Of a stretch of 64,000 bases of DNA, positions 33,606-43,272 are shown in pieces. The stretch spans positions 232,001 through 296,000 of the forward strand of contig NC_011027.1 of the NCBI RefSeq assembly GCF_000020505.1, written 5' to 3'. The notes under the pieces were generated by a model. That model had not been told where the DNA came from and searched no databases. It was given only the letters and a program-made list of their open reading frames with translations. The stretch comes from Chlorobaculum parvum NCIB 8327 (GTDB taxonomy: Bacteria; Bacteroidota; Chlorobiia; Chlorobiales; Chlorobiaceae). The translations under genes and the position numbers were made by a program. Position 1 is the stretch's first letter. Each line of letters starts with the position of its first letter.

Positions 33606-34748
33606 TCAGTTTTTCAACAGGACGGCCTTGTGTTCCCTCGGCACGTAATGATCTCCCGTAATCCCGTTGTTTGAAAAAAGAATCTGCCAGAGCTGGACGT
33701 TTCGGGCGCGGAACGATCCAGCCGCGCTGAGCAGGTAGTAGCGCCACATGCGGTAGAACCGTTCGTCGTAAGCGTGGCGGAGCTGCGGCCAGTGCTCTTC
33801 AAAGTTCCGGTGCCAGGCCATGAGGGTGTGGTCGTAGTCGTTGCCGAAGGCGTGCCAGTCCTCGATGAGCTGCTGGCCCTCGGCGGCTGTGGTGATCTGC
33901 CTGGCCGACGGGAGCATCGAGTTGGGAAAGATGTACTTGTGCGTCCATTTGTCGGTGTGGGTCGAGGAGCGTTTGCTGCCGATGGTGTGCAGCAAGAACA
34001 GACCGTCGCTTTTGAGGCAGTTGTGGGTGATCTCGAAAAAGCGCCGGTAGTTTTTTACGCCGACATGCTCGAACATTCCGATGGAGTAGATGCGGTCGAA
34101 GCTGCCATCGAGCTGGCGATAATCGACAAGACGCACCTCTACCGGGAGGTCGTTTCGCAGTTCGTCGGCCTTTTTCTTCTGCTCGCTCGAAACCGTGACG
34201 CCGGTGACGCTCACGCCGTAGTGCTCCGCCGCGAAACGCGCCGCGCCGCCCCAGCCGCAGCCGATGTCGAGCACCCGCATCCCGGGCGTGAGATCGAGTT
34301 TGTTGAAGATGAGCCGCAGCTTGTTCTCCTGCGCTTCGTCGAGGTCTCGGGCGTCTTTCCAGTAGCCGCAACTGTAAAGCATCCGCTTGTCGAGCATCGC
34401 CTCGTACAGGTCGTTGCCCACGTTGTAGTGCACTTCGCCGACGGTGAACGCGCGCGAGGGCTTTTGCAGGTTGACGAGGAAGCCGAGCATGTTGCCGAGG
34501 ACGCGTGTCGCCTGCGAAACTTTCGTGTCGAGCCGTGAGCGAAGCACGCGATAGAAGAACTGGTCGAGCGCCGGGCAGTCCCACCAGCCGTCCATGTAGG
34601 ATTCGCCGATACCGAGGTGCGACTCGGTGACGACGCGCTTGTAGAAGCGGGGATTGTGGACGGTGATGTCCCAAGGATTTGTCCCCCCGATAGCGATGCC
34701 CGCCGATTCGAGCAGCGCTCGCAGTTTGCTTTCGTAGATGCCGCTCAT
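33606..34748 (-). CDS. cfa: Cyclopropane-fatty-acyl-phospholipid synthase
   Basis: A 380-residue SAM-dependent enzyme of the CFA/mycolic acid cyclopropane synthase family. The SAM-binding motif VLDIGCGWGGAARFAAEHYG, the lipid-site segment MLYSCGYWKDARDLDEAQ and the C-terminal YRMWRYYLLSAAGSFRARN are all present. It adds a methylene bridge to unsaturated acyl chains of membrane phospholipids. The length matches E. coli Cfa. The aldo/keto reductase gene lies 42 bases upstream on the same strand and may share its transcript. Confidence 0.92.
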   Translation of the reverse strand: MSGIYESKLRALLESAGIAIGGTNPWDITVHNPRFYKRVVTESHLGIGESYMDGWWDCPALDQFFYRVLRSRLDTKVSQATRVLGNMLGFLVNLQKPSRAFTVGEVHYNVGNDLYEAMLDKRMLYSCGYWKDARDLDEAQENKLRLIFNKLDLTPGMRVLDIGCGWGGAARFAAEHYGVSVTGVTVSSEQKKKADELRNDLPVEVRLVDYRQLDGSFDRIYSIGMFEHVGVKNYRRFFEITHNCLKSDGLFLLHTIGSKRSSTHTDKWTHKYIFPNSMLPSARQITTAAEGQQLIEDWHAFGNDYDHTLMAWHRNFEEHWPQLRHAYDERFYRMWRYYLLSAAGSFRARNVQLWQILFSNNGITGDHYVPREHKAVLLKN

Positions 34749-34790
34749 AGCTTCTCCCGTGAGGTTGACGTGGCTGATTCGTTCGCGAAC

Positions 34791-35789
34791 TTATGCTGGC
34801 ATGGAGGCGAGATAGGCTTCGATTTCCGCGATCTCTCGTTCCGAAAGAGCGAGGTCGGCGGCCCCTGTCGTCCCTTCGACCTGCGCCGCGGTGCGTCCAC
34901 CGACAATTGCCGCCGTAACCGCCGGATGGCGAAGCGTCCAGGCGATGGCGACCTCGCCCGGTGAGGCGTCGTGCTGCTTGCCGATGCGGCTCAGAAGCTC
35001 GACCAGTTCGAGATTGGCGGAGAGGCGCGGCTCCTGGAACTCCTTGTTGTTGCGCCGCCAGTCGTCCGCCGGAAGGTTCAGCGCCCGCTCGCGCGTCATC
35101 GCGCCGGTCAGCATTCCCGAAAGCATGGGCGAATAGACGATGACGCCGATGTCATGCTGCTCGCAGTAAGGCAGAATCTCCGTTTCAATTGCCCGGCGCA
35201 GCATCGAATAGGGCGGTTGCAGCGACGCGATTGGCACGATTGACGCGGCTCGCTCCATTTGCGCAACACTGAAATTCGAGACGCCGATGTACCGCACAAG
35301 CCCTTCCTCCTGAAGCCGCGCCATCTCGTGCCACCCCTCCTCGATCTCGTCGTCCGGATTCGGCCAGTGAATCTGGTACAGGTCGATACAGTCGGTTCCG
35401 AGCCGTTTCAGGCTTGCCTCGCACTCCCGGCGGATGGAGCCGGCCTTGAGGTTGTTGCTGATGGCACGGCTGTCGTCCCACACAAGCCCGCACTTGGTGA
35501 AGACGAAGGGTTTCTCGTCGAGGCCCCGCAACGCTTTGCCGACCAGCTCCTCGGCATGGCCGAGCCCGTACACCGCCGCCGTGTCGATCCAGTTGATACC
35601 AAGCTCCACAGCCTTCTCGATAGCCTCAACAGCATCACGGTCGCTCTGCGATCCCCAGCCATAAGCCCAGTTTGCACCGCCGATAGCCCAGCAGCCGAAC
35701 CCGACCGGCGTGATCTCCATGTCCGTAGTTCCCAACCGTCGCTTTTCCATGATCAGGTAGTATTTGGTGATAGAGGTCTTCAAAGTCAT
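34791..35789 (-). CDS. Aldo/keto reductase
   Basis: A 332-residue NAD(P)H-dependent aldo/keto reductase. The catalytic tetrad region is visible: Asp and Tyr in NWIDTAAVYGLGHAEELVG, Lys in PFVFTKCGL and His in DLYQIHWPNP. The C-terminal cofactor-binding loop GGRTAAQVEGT is typical of the YajO/YghZ-like groups. Two starts are possible. The first ATG (35789) has GAGG four bases upstream; the second (35750, MEKRRLGTTDM) is where the family usually begins but has no ribosome site. I keep the longer form. The substrate is unknown. It precedes cfa on the minus strand. Confidence 0.88.
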   Translation of the reverse strand: MTLKTSITKYYLIMEKRRLGTTDMEITPVGFGCWAIGGANWAYGWGSQSDRDAVEAIEKAVELGINWIDTAAVYGLGHAEELVGKALRGLDEKPFVFTKCGLVWDDSRAISNNLKAGSIRRECEASLKRLGTDCIDLYQIHWPNPDDEIEEGWHEMARLQEEGLVRYIGVSNFSVAQMERAASIVPIASLQPPYSMLRRAIETEILPYCEQHDIGVIVYSPMLSGMLTGAMTRERALNLPADDWRRNNKEFQEPRLSANLELVELLSRIGKQHDASPGEVAIAWTLRHPAVTAAIVGGRTAAQVEGTTGAADLALSEREIAEIEAYLASMPA

Positions 35790-35866
35790 GTAGCCTCATA
35801 AACTATGAAATCTTTTTCACTCATCAGTTTTTTCCGGTATGATCGAGAGGGGTAGAATCAGAGGAA

Positions 35867-35899
35867 TAAAAAACCCTCCGGGGTTCGGAGGGTTTTTTT
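35867..35899. terminator. Terminator after bchE
   Basis: AAACCCTCCG pairs with CGGAGGGTTT around GGGTT, flanked by A6 and T7. It closes the bchH-bchM-bchE unit on the minus strand. Confidence 0.92.
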
Positions 35900-35919
35900 A
35901 TTGATGTCGTTGCTGACGA

Positions 35920-37560
35920 TCAGCAGTTGCGGACGGTGTCGGAGGTGCGATCCTTGATCGTCGATTCGTCGAACTCGTCCCAGTTGTGCTCGTCGTGCTC
36001 GCGCTGGTAGCCGGCTTCCTTGAGGCCGAAGCTCATGTCGGCGACCATTTCGGGTCTCAGCTCCTTGAGGTTCTTGACCTCTGCCTGCGTCAGAATCCTG
36101 GACTGGTCGAAGCCGAGGTCGATCTCGATCTTGCGGTTCTTGGTCTTGACGCGGTCGATGTCGTAGAAACGCTTGGTGAGCGTGGTCTGCGCGAACGCCT
36201 TCAGACAGCCGAGCATGTACTTGCGCACATAAGGATCCTTGATCCACGGGTAGCTGAAGAAGGTTTTGCGAGCGTAGAAGCGTCCGTACGATTTCAACAC
36301 GCCCTTGAGCACATCCTCGCGCTCCATGTTATCGGGTTTGATGATCGGCGAAACGAAGTTGTAGCGTGAGTAGTCACGCACTTCGACGCGGTCGCCAAGC
36401 TCCTTGAAGAGGTCGGAGAAGGGCCACGGGGTGTAGATCGTCCAGTTGGCCATATCCGGATCCCAGTCCTTGCAGAGCTGGTAGGTCTCTTCGATAGTCT
36501 CCGGAGTTTCGTGCTCGAGACCCATCACGAACTGAGCTTCCGCCACGATGCCGTTCTTCTGGAGCAGCTTGATGGCGTACTTGTTCTCGTCGATGGTGGT
36601 CTCCTTGCGGAAACGGTTCAGGTTCATCTGGCTGGCAGCCTCGGTGCCGAGCGAAACGTGCACCAAGCCGGCCTTGCGGTAGAACGGCAGGAGGTCTTCG
36701 TCACGCATGATGTCGGTCACGCGGGTGTTGATGCCCCAGGTGACGTCCAACTTGCGGTCGATCAGCTCCTGGCAGAGCGAAACGAACTTCTGCTTGTTGA
36801 TGGTCGGCTCTTCGTCGGCGAGGATGAAGAAGCCCACGTTGTACTTTTTGACCAGAATCTCGATTTCGTCCACGAAATTCTTCGGGCTGCGGGCGCGGTA
36901 CCGGCGCCAGAACTGCCACTGCGAGCAGAAGGTACAGGTGAAGGGGCAGCCTCGGGCGAAGTTCGGTACGGCCAGACGGCAGTTGAGCGGAGTGTAGATG
37001 TATTTGTCCCAGTCGTAGAGGCTCCAGTCCGGTGACAGGGTGTCGAGGTCTTCGATGACCGGGTGGGCAGCCGTCGCGAAGACTTCGCCTTTCTCATCGA
37101 TATAGGCGATGCCGGTAATCTCCGAGCGGGTCTCCTTGTCGTTGCCAGCCGCGATCGCCTTCATGAGATTGACGGTCACCTCTTCGCCTTCGCCGCGAAC
37201 GACGTAATCGGTCTCCGGGGCTTCGGTGAGCACCTGCGGGTACATGAAGGTCGAGTGAATGCCGCCCATGATGGTGCGGATATTCTTGTTGACCTTCTTG
37301 GCGATCTTCATGATGTCCTGCGCCTTGAAGATCGACGGGGTGATGTTGGTGGTCATGACCACATCCGGCTGGTTTTTGCGGATGATCTCTTCAATGGTCT
37401 CGTCCGGCAGGTCGTCAGCCATTGCATCCACAAACTTTACCTGATTGAAGCCAGCCTGCTTCAAAGCACCGCCGATGTAGGCAACCCAGCTTGGTGTCCA
37501 GTTGCCAGCAATCTCGGCACCGCCTGAGTGATAATTCGGCTGAATCATCAGAATCTTCAT
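35920..37560 (-). CDS. bchE: Anaerobic Mg-protoporphyrin IX monomethyl ester cyclase BchE
   Basis: A 546-residue B12-binding radical SAM protein, the usual BchE length. The N-terminal cobalamin-binding-like domain (about 1-150, GGAEIAGNW and IMGGIHSTF) is followed by the radical SAM motif GCPFTCTFCSQW near residues 203-212. BchE forms the isocyclic ring E of (bacterio)chlorophyll without oxygen, taking the oxygen atom from water, and needs a cobalamin and SAM. A GGAGGG ribosome site lies 11-16 bases upstream of ATG 37560. bchM is 194 bases upstream on the same strand, in an AT-rich spacer (37620-37720) that could carry an extra promoter. The terminator at 35867-35899 follows. Confidence 0.93.
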   Translation of the reverse strand: MKILMIQPNYHSGGAEIAGNWTPSWVAYIGGALKQAGFNQVKFVDAMADDLPDETIEEIIRKNQPDVVMTTNITPSIFKAQDIMKIAKKVNKNIRTIMGGIHSTFMYPQVLTEAPETDYVVRGEGEEVTVNLMKAIAAGNDKETRSEITGIAYIDEKGEVFATAAHPVIEDLDTLSPDWSLYDWDKYIYTPLNCRLAVPNFARGCPFTCTFCSQWQFWRRYRARSPKNFVDEIEILVKKYNVGFFILADEEPTINKQKFVSLCQELIDRKLDVTWGINTRVTDIMRDEDLLPFYRKAGLVHVSLGTEAASQMNLNRFRKETTIDENKYAIKLLQKNGIVAEAQFVMGLEHETPETIEETYQLCKDWDPDMANWTIYTPWPFSDLFKELGDRVEVRDYSRYNFVSPIIKPDNMEREDVLKGVLKSYGRFYARKTFFSYPWIKDPYVRKYMLGCLKAFAQTTLTKRFYDIDRVKTKNRKIEIDLGFDQSRILTQAEVKNLKELRPEMVADMSFGLKEAGYQREHDEHNWDEFDESTIKDRTSDTVRNC

Positions 37561-37754
37561 CTGTTTCCACCCTCCGGATAGGTTTTTGAGTGCAAGTTCG
37601 GTTTTATCGACATGTAGTTACACACTTGTTATGCAACCGTTCGCACGCGGTAAAAAATTTCTTGAACTTATAATTTACAACTTATTCCATAAAATTCCTG
37701 AGCCTGAATTCGGCATCTCTGCCGCTGGAGAGGCTTTTGAGGTCTCTCTTCGGC
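37561..37754 (-). promoter_or_regulatory. Spacer between bchM and bchE
   Basis: A 194-base AT-rich gap within the otherwise tight bchHME unit. It holds the bchE ribosome site (GGAGGGTGG on the minus strand near 37567-37575). The T/A-rich stretch at 37650-37695 could house an internal promoter, but I can identify no regulator box with confidence. Confidence 0.4.
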
Positions 37755-38453
37755 TCATTTGCGATCGACCTGCATCAGCATGGTATGGTAGAAGCCGAAG
37801 CTGATCTTCTGACGGTTAACGATCTTAAGGCCGAGTTCAGACAGCACCCGCTGCATCTCGTCGTCCTTGATCATCTGGATGGTAGTGCGGCGCTCTTTTT
37901 TCGGGAAGAAGCCGCCGATCCAGTGCTGGAAGGCGAGGATGTTGTTGAACGGGGCGTAGGTAAAGATCATCGGGCCTTTGGTGAGGCTCGCCAGGTTCTT
38001 GAATGCGTGGGCGAATCCCTCTGCCGGGTAGTGGATCAGTACGTCGAAGCAGACTACGGTGTCGAACGTACCCGAAACCGACTCGATGGAGCTGACCTCG
38101 AACTCAACGTTGTCGGCCACGCCCTCTTTCTGAGCGTCTTCGCGCGTTTTGTTGACCATCTGCTCGGCGATGTCAGCCGCCTTGACGCGGTAGCCGTTTT
38201 TTGCGAGGCGGATGGTGAACAGGCCGGTGCCGCATCCGGCGTCGAGAATTTTCGAGCCCTTGGGCAAGCCGGTGCTCTGGAGCCATTCAAACGCCTTGTC
38301 CATCATGACCGCATGGCCTTGCCTCACGGTGGAGCGGACGGTGGAGAGCTTGTCGTCGCCATAGATCGATGCCCAGCGCTGGAAGCCCTGGCCATTGAAA
38401 TAGGACTGAAGCATCTTTTTGTGTTCCTCGACGTTAAATGATGGGCTGCTCAT
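37755..38453 (-). CDS. bchM: Mg-protoporphyrin IX O-methyltransferase BchM
   Basis: A 232-residue class I methyltransferase with the SAM-binding motif [18 protein letters not shown], acidic motif II ([10 protein letters not shown]) and the [13 protein letters not shown] segment typical of BchM/ChlM. It methylates the C13 propionate of Mg-protoporphyrin IX, the step between BchH (Mg insertion) and BchE (cyclisation). It starts 42 bases after the bchH stop on the same strand, so the order of genes equals the order of reactions. Confidence 0.93.
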   Translation of the reverse strand: MSSPSFNVEEHKKMLQSYFNGQGFQRWASIYGDDKLSTVRSTVRQGHAVMMDKAFEWLQSTGLPKGSKILDAGCGTGLFTIRLAKNGYRVKAADIAEQMVNKTREDAQKEGVADNVEFEVSSIESVSGTFDTVVCFDVLIHYPAEGFAHAFKNLASLTKGPMIFTYAPFNNILAFQHWIGGFFPKKERRTTIQMIKDDEMQRVLSELGLKIVNRQKISFGFYHTMLMQVDRK

Positions 38454-38495
38454 GGTGCTTTATCGTGGTTGATGTTGGTTGTCGCCTGCTCCCGG

Positions 38496-41400
38496 TCAAA
38501 CCTCCGGGCTGTGGGCGCCTTCGATTCTGGTTTCAAGCTCTTCGTACAGTTCCTGCAATTGTTCGATGGTGCCTTCGTCGGCCTCCCAGAAGCCGCGCGA
38601 ATTGGCTTCGAGCAGCCGCCGGGTCATCGACATAGTGGCGTTGGGGTTGAGCGCCGATATGCGCTCCAGCATTTCGCGGTCCTGCAGGAAGGTCTCCGTG
38701 AACTGCTGGTAGGTCCAGTTTTTGACCGCTGAGGCCGTTGCGCTCCACCCGTAGGTGTTGGTCAGATGCGCCTCGATCTCTCGAACTCCTTCATAGCCAT
38801 GTTCGATCATGGCCTCGTACCACTTTGGGTTCAGGAGTTTGGTGCGTGCTTCGAGAGCCACCATCTTCTCCAGTGAGCGGATTTTCTGGCCCTTGCCGAA
38901 TCCGCCGGTGTCGCCGACCATCACCTTTGGCTTTGCGCCGCCGAGCACCTCGACCGATTTCGAGACGCCGCCAAGATACTCATAATAGTGGTCAATATCA
39001 GACAATCCGATCTCAAAGCTGTCGATATTTTGAAAGGTCAATGTAACATTTTTCAGCGCGGATCGGAGGATTTCCGGACTTTCCTGCCAGTCGCCCTCCG
39101 GCGAGAAGGCGAAGCTCTTGCGGTTGACGAAGGCGTCGGCGAGTTGCTGTTCCTCCTCCCAGGTGCTGCTTTCGATCAGGTGATTGACGTTCGAACCGTA
39201 GCTGCCGGGGGCGTTTGAGTAGATTCTGCCAGCTGCTTCGTCCTCCGTGATGCCGAGTTCGGCGGCCTGTTGGCGGACGTGCTTGCGGACAAAGTTCATC
39301 GCCTCCGGCTCGCTGGCCGCCGCCGCCAGCCGCACCGCTTTGTCGAGCAGGCGCACCTGGTGCGAGAGCAGGTCGCGGAAGATGCCGCTGACCGTGACGA
39401 CGATGTCGATGCGCGGGCGTCCGAGCTTTTCGAGCGGGATCAGCTCGACGTCGCCGATCTTGCCGAGCTCGTCGGTTTTCGTTCTCGCGCCGAGCAATGC
39501 AAGCGCCTGTGCCACACCTTCGCCGTCACTCTTCAGGTTGTCAGTGCCCCACAGGATCAGTGCGATCGACTCCGGCAGCTCGCCCGATTCGCGGCGGTAT
39601 TGCTCCAGCAGCTCCTCGGCTGAACGTTCGCCAGCCTTCGTCGCGAAGGGCGTCGGGATGCTGTACGGGTCGAGGCTGTGGATGTTGCGTCCGGTCGGCA
39701 CGATGGCCGGATTGCGCACCAGATCGTTGCCCGGCGAGGGCGGGATGTAGGCTCCGTCGAGCGCTCGCGTGACCGCTTCGATTTCGCGGTTTTCGAGCAT
39801 GGCGGCGAGCAGGCCGTTCAGGAAGTGCCAGAGTTTGTCGAGCTGACGCGGCTTCAGCCCCGCCGATTTGTGCAGGTAGGCGCTCGCCTCGTCCATCCGG
39901 ACGGCAAGCGTCCCGTCAAGCATGGTGGTGATGCTGACGCCGTTTGGCATCGATGCGGGCAGTTTACCGATGAATCGTTTGACTGCTTCGTGGCAGATCG
40001 CTGTTACTTTTTGCCACGATTCGCGCAGCTCCATCGCCTCTTCATGCCGCTCGGCGAGCGCGTCGTAGTCAAGGTGCAGGCCCTGGCAGATGAGTTCTGG
40101 CAGCGAGCGGTTGTCGAGTTCTGGCCGTGCGTGGCTGACCAGCAGCGCGAGGTTGTCCGCGAGGCTTTCGGCTGACGGGGCTTGGCCGAGTACGTGCAGG
40201 CCGAGTGGAATCATGCGCTCCTCGATCAGGTACAGCTCGTTGTTGAGCCAGGTGACGTACTCCTCGTCGCCCGTCGCGTCGTCCGCCCGGTCGAGGTCGA
40301 GCGTTGTGGCCAGCTCTCGAATCTCATCCAGCGCCTCTGCCGAAGGACGGCTGCGCCATGCGCTGACCAGTTCGCGGAGTTGGCGCATTCCCTTGTAGAG
40401 TCCGGCGTGTTCGAGTGGCGGGGCCATGTAGCTCACCAGTGTCGCGAAGCCGCGCCGCTTGGCTATCGCTGCTTCGCTCGGATTGTTGACGCAGTAGCAG
40501 TAGAAGTGGGGCAGTGCGCCGATGAGCCGCTTCGGCCAGCATTGCTGTGAGAGGCCGACCTGCTTGCCCGGCATGAACTCCAGCGCGCCGTGCGTCCCGA
40601 AGTGCAGCAATGCGTCCGCGCCGAACTCGCGGTCAAGCCACGAGTAGAACGCCGCGAAGGCATGATTTGGCGCGGCGTCTTTGGCCATGAGCAGGCGCAT
40701 CGGGTCGCGCTCGTAGCCGAACGATGGCTGCTGGCCGACGAACAGGTTGCCGAACATCGCGCCGAGAATGTGGAAACGGCTGCCGTCGTTGAGCAGCTCG
40801 CCGGGCGCGTCGCCCCAGAACGGTTCGATCCGCTCGTAAGCCGGGAACTCCTTCCGGTACTGCTCGACCGGGTAGTGCGCCGCTACGTTGCCGTCGGTGC
40901 CGAACACCAGCCGGTTGCCTTCGAGCAGCTTGTCGCGCAGCGCATCGACCGACTCCGGCAGCTCGATTGCGTATCCGTCATCCTTCAGCTTTTTCATCAA
41001 TCGCAGCAAGCTCTCGAACACATCGAGAAACGCCGCCGTGCCTGCGTTGCCGAGGTTCGGCGGGAAGTTGAAGAGCACGATGGCGAGCTTTTTGTCCGCG
41101 TTCGATTTTTTGCGCAGTCGCACCATCCGCGTGATCCGGTCGGCCAGAGCGCGGGTTTCGGTTTCGAGCGGCAGGGTGCGGTCGCTGCCCTCTTCAAGTC
41201 CGGCGAAGACGTGTGGCTCGATAGCTCCGTCGAGCTCCGGCACGGCCACGCTCAGCGCGGTCTGCAACGGCGTCAGGCCGAGGTTGTTCTCCCGCCAGTG
41301 GCTGATCGGCTGGAAGGCCAGCGGAATGAGGTTGAAACACGGAACGCCGATCTTTTTCAGAATACCGACCGCCTCCGCTGACTTGGTCTCCGCCGGGCCG

Positions 41401-42335
41401 CCAACGAGCGAGAAGCCGGTAGCGTTGACGATCAGATCGATGGGCATCGACTCGCTGCTGCCGGGATCGAAAAAGCCTTCAAGCGCGGGCCGAAAGTCGA
41501 GCCCGCCGCTGTAGGCGATGCAACACTGCACGTCGCGCGATTCAAGTTCGCGCAGCAGGTTGATGACGTGCAGCATGTTTTCGGAGAGCAGCGTGGCGCG
41601 CATGACAAGGATCGTCACCCGTCCTGCGTCCTTGCCGGGCCGGTTTGTGCGTTGCCACTCCCGAAACTCCGAGGTGGTCGCGAAGGGCTTTTTCGCGTCG
41701 GGGTGGTAGAGTGCGGTGTCGGGGTAGAAGATCGGGTCGTTCTGCGGCAGCACGCCGCGATAGCCCGGCACGTAGCGATCCACCAGCAGGCAGAGGAAGC
41801 GCTTCATGTTCTCCTTCGAGCCGTTCAGCCAGAACTGGTGCGCCGAGATGAAAGTGTGAATATCTTTGGCCTTGCCGGGCAGGTGCTTCATCAGCTTGCC
41901 CACGTTGCGCACCAGCGAGAGCTGCCGCTGGCTCTCGCCGTTGCCACCATGGGAGGGGCGGAGCTTCGAGGCGAGCTGCTTGAAGATGCCTTGTGGTTTG
42001 TCATCCTCAACCGGTTTCTGGAGCGAGAATTTGCCGACGCGTGTCTGGTTGATGAGCGCCGGATTGCTTGTAATCATGCAGACCGGGCAGGTTGCCGTGT
42101 CGAGCAGCTCTTCGAGCGGGCGCACAATCTCCTCGCTGAAGAGCATCGAGCCGAAGATGAAGTCGGCATCGGGAATCTCTCGTTCCAGCTTTTCCCAGGT
42201 GTCCCGGCTGTGATTCAGGCCGAGGTTGAATATGGAAACCTTCAGGTCGAGGTCGAACTCACGACTCAGCTCGGCAGCAGCCGACTTGAGCACGCTGTTG
42301 TTCGTTGGCTCCATGGTGATGAACAGAAATCGCAT
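38496..42335 (-). CDS. bchH: Magnesium chelatase large subunit BchH
   Basis: A 1279-residue CobN/BchH family protein, the porphyrin-binding subunit that inserts Mg2+ into protoporphyrin IX with BchI and BchD (not in this window). The middle and C-terminal halves carry strongly conserved blocks such as [37 protein letters not shown] and [16 protein letters not shown]. Gene order bchH-bchM-bchE and memory of C. tepidum (CT1957) support BchH rather than the paralogues BchS or BchT. A CAGGA ribosome site lies about 8 bases before ATG 42335. The roughly 190-base leader upstream contains three or four hairpins including a terminator-like one. Confidence 0.9.
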   Translation of the reverse strand: MRFLFITMEPTNNSVLKSAAAELSREFDLDLKVSIFNLGLNHSRDTWEKLEREIPDADFIFGSMLFSEEIVRPLEELLDTATCPVCMITSNPALINQTRVGKFSLQKPVEDDKPQGIFKQLASKLRPSHGGNGESQRQLSLVRNVGKLMKHLPGKAKDIHTFISAHQFWLNGSKENMKRFLCLLVDRYVPGYRGVLPQNDPIFYPDTALYHPDAKKPFATTSEFREWQRTNRPGKDAGRVTILVMRATLLSENMLHVINLLRELESRDVQCCIAYSGGLDFRPALEGFFDPGSSESMPIDLIVNATGFSLVGGPAETKSAEAVGILKKIGVPCFNLIPLAFQPISHWRENNLGLTPLQTALSVAVPELDGAIEPHVFAGLEEGSDRTLPLETETRALADRITRMVRLRKKSNADKKLAIVLFNFPPNLGNAGTAAFLDVFESLLRLMKKLKDDGYAIELPESVDALRDKLLEGNRLVFGTDGNVAAHYPVEQYRKEFPAYERIEPFWGDAPGELLNDGSRFHILGAMFGNLFVGQQPSFGYERDPMRLLMAKDAAPNHAFAAFYSWLDREFGADALLHFGTHGALEFMPGKQVGLSQQCWPKRLIGALPHFYCYCVNNPSEAAIAKRRGFATLVSYMAPPLEHAGLYKGMRQLRELVSAWRSRPSAEALDEIRELATTLDLDRADDATGDEEYVTWLNNELYLIEERMIPLGLHVLGQAPSAESLADNLALLVSHARPELDNRSLPELICQGLHLDYDALAERHEEAMELRESWQKVTAICHEAVKRFIGKLPASMPNGVSITTMLDGTLAVRMDEASAYLHKSAGLKPRQLDKLWHFLNGLLAAMLENREIEAVTRALDGAYIPPSPGNDLVRNPAIVPTGRNIHSLDPYSIPTPFATKAGERSAEELLEQYRRESGELPESIALILWGTDNLKSDGEGVAQALALLGARTKTDELGKIGDVELIPLEKLGRPRIDIVVTVSGIFRDLLSHQVRLLDKAVRLAAAASEPEAMNFVRKHVRQQAAELGITEDEAAGRIYSNAPGSYGSNVNHLIESSTWEEEQQLADAFVNRKSFAFSPEGDWQESPEILRSALKNVTLTFQNIDSFEIGLSDIDHYYEYLGGVSKSVEVLGGAKPKVMVGDTGGFGKGQKIRSLEKMVALEARTKLLNPKWYEAMIEHGYEGVREIEAHLTNTYGWSATASAVKNWTYQQFTETFLQDREMLERISALNPNATMSMTRRLLEANSRGFWEADEGTIEQLQELYEELETRIEGAHSPEV

Positions 42336-42376
42336 AGGTCAAATCCTGTTACCCTGCATTGATAAGCGCTCTCCCG

Positions 42377-42527
42377 AAAAAGTTGCTTCCGGACGCATGG
42401 CTCGTCAGTCCGGAATTGACGGATTCCGACCGGTGCTTCATTGCTGTGATGTCGTTCCGTCTGATGAGAACGGCATCACGAGTTGTTGCCGTTCAGTGAG
42501 GAGCAGTTGCTCCGCTGTGTTCCGGGG
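42377..42527 (-). promoter_or_regulatory. Structured leader of bchH, attenuator-like
   Basis: Reading towards bchH: hairpin A (GGAGCA/TGCTCC, 42500-42513), hairpin B (12-base stem 42446-42457 with 42468-42479, one mismatch on the minus strand), hairpin C (GGAAT/ATTCC, 42412-42427) and hairpin D (TTCCGGAC/GTCCGGAA, 42387-42415), followed by TTTTT (42377-42381). C and D overlap at 42412-42415 and cannot form together, the arrangement of an antiterminator and a terminator. No known riboswitch core is recognised. Confidence 0.45.
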
Positions 42528-42908
42528 CTAATTCAGCAGGACAGGGTTCTGTTCGAGAAGGTTCCAGGGATGGGGCAGGTGACGGTTATCACCGAAGGCG
42601 CTCGCTTGACGACTGCCGGAAAGGTGAAGTCTGGTGAGGCGTTGTGAGGATTGGATCGCCGCAGATGCAGAGCTTGATGCGCTCTTTTCGCTCAAAAGGG
42701 TTGTGGCTGTTTGGCCGGGGAAGAGCAGTGTGCGGGGGAGTACCTTCAGTTCGCGGTGCCGGCCGTTCAGTTCGGCTGTGCTCTGGAGTGCAATCGAATC
42801 GCGGTCGCGGCTTTTCGATTTTGTGTTTGAAGCTGAGACCTTGAGCATGAACCCGTAGCCGAGTACCGAGATCGCAAAAAACAGCGCAATCTCGAAGATG
42901 CGGAGCAT
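42528..42908 (-). CDS. Small single-span hypothetical protein between bchH and bchS
   Basis: A 126-residue frame starting at ATG 42908 (AGGA 4-7 bases upstream). An ATG at 42941 would add 11 residues but lacks a ribosome site. The N-terminus is one membrane helix (MLRIFEIALFFAISVLGYGF), followed by a serine- and basic-rich tail without recognisable motifs and ending in proline-containing HPWNLLEQNPVLLN. The strand and direction match the bch genes. C. tepidum has, as I recall, one short gene at this place. The tail is not clearly protein-like, so only the membrane-helix part supports coding. Unknown function. Confidence 0.45.
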   Translation of the reverse strand: MLRIFEIALFFAISVLGYGFMLKVSASNTKSKSRDRDSIALQSTAELNGRHRELKVLPRTLLFPGQTATTLLSEKSASSSASAAIQSSQRLTRLHLSGSRQASAFGDNRHLPHPWNLLEQNPVLLN

Positions 42909-42941
42909 TTTCCTGCCAATGGTCTGCTTGCGGATATGCAT

Positions 42942-43217
42942 AGAGTGACGGTAAGGCGTCGCTGATTACTATAGGTAGCCTTTAAGCTGATGAAATATGT
43001 GGTTGAATCACCGGTCAGCCATTCCCCCTTCGGTTGCTATCAAATAAAATTCAGGGCTTGATTTTATAGGCGATCCATGAGTCCGTCGAATAATTTTATA
43101 TGCTAATATATCAAACGATACGATGAAAACACAAGCCAGCACAGGGCTGACAGGCGGGAGCTTTTGGGCGCATGGCGGGTTTTGGCGTAAAAGTGAAGCG
43201 AGAGGTGGCCGAAAGCT
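42942..43217. other. Spacer downstream of bchS
   Basis: This 276-base gap holds an AT-rich stretch (43020-43125) that on the minus strand contains TATAAAAT-like boxes, a plausible promoter for the small gene and bchH. No RNA gene is recognised. Confidence 0.35.
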
Positions 43218-43256
43218 AAAAAAAAGAGGGGCGCTGTTTCCAGGCCCCTCTTTTTT
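43218..43256. terminator. Terminator after bchS
   Basis: AAAGAGGGGC (ending 43232) pairs with GCCCCTCTTT (from 43244), flanked by A-rich and T6 runs. It lies 17 bases beyond the bchS stop and separates bchS from the bchHME unit. Confidence 0.92.
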
Positions 43257-43272
43257 ATCCATGCTTTTGCAA

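Noticed and set aside
39247-42362. Plus-strand frames of up to 264 residues opposite bchH
   Set aside because: bchH is clearly conserved on the minus strand through this whole stretch, and the opposite frames have shadow-like composition.
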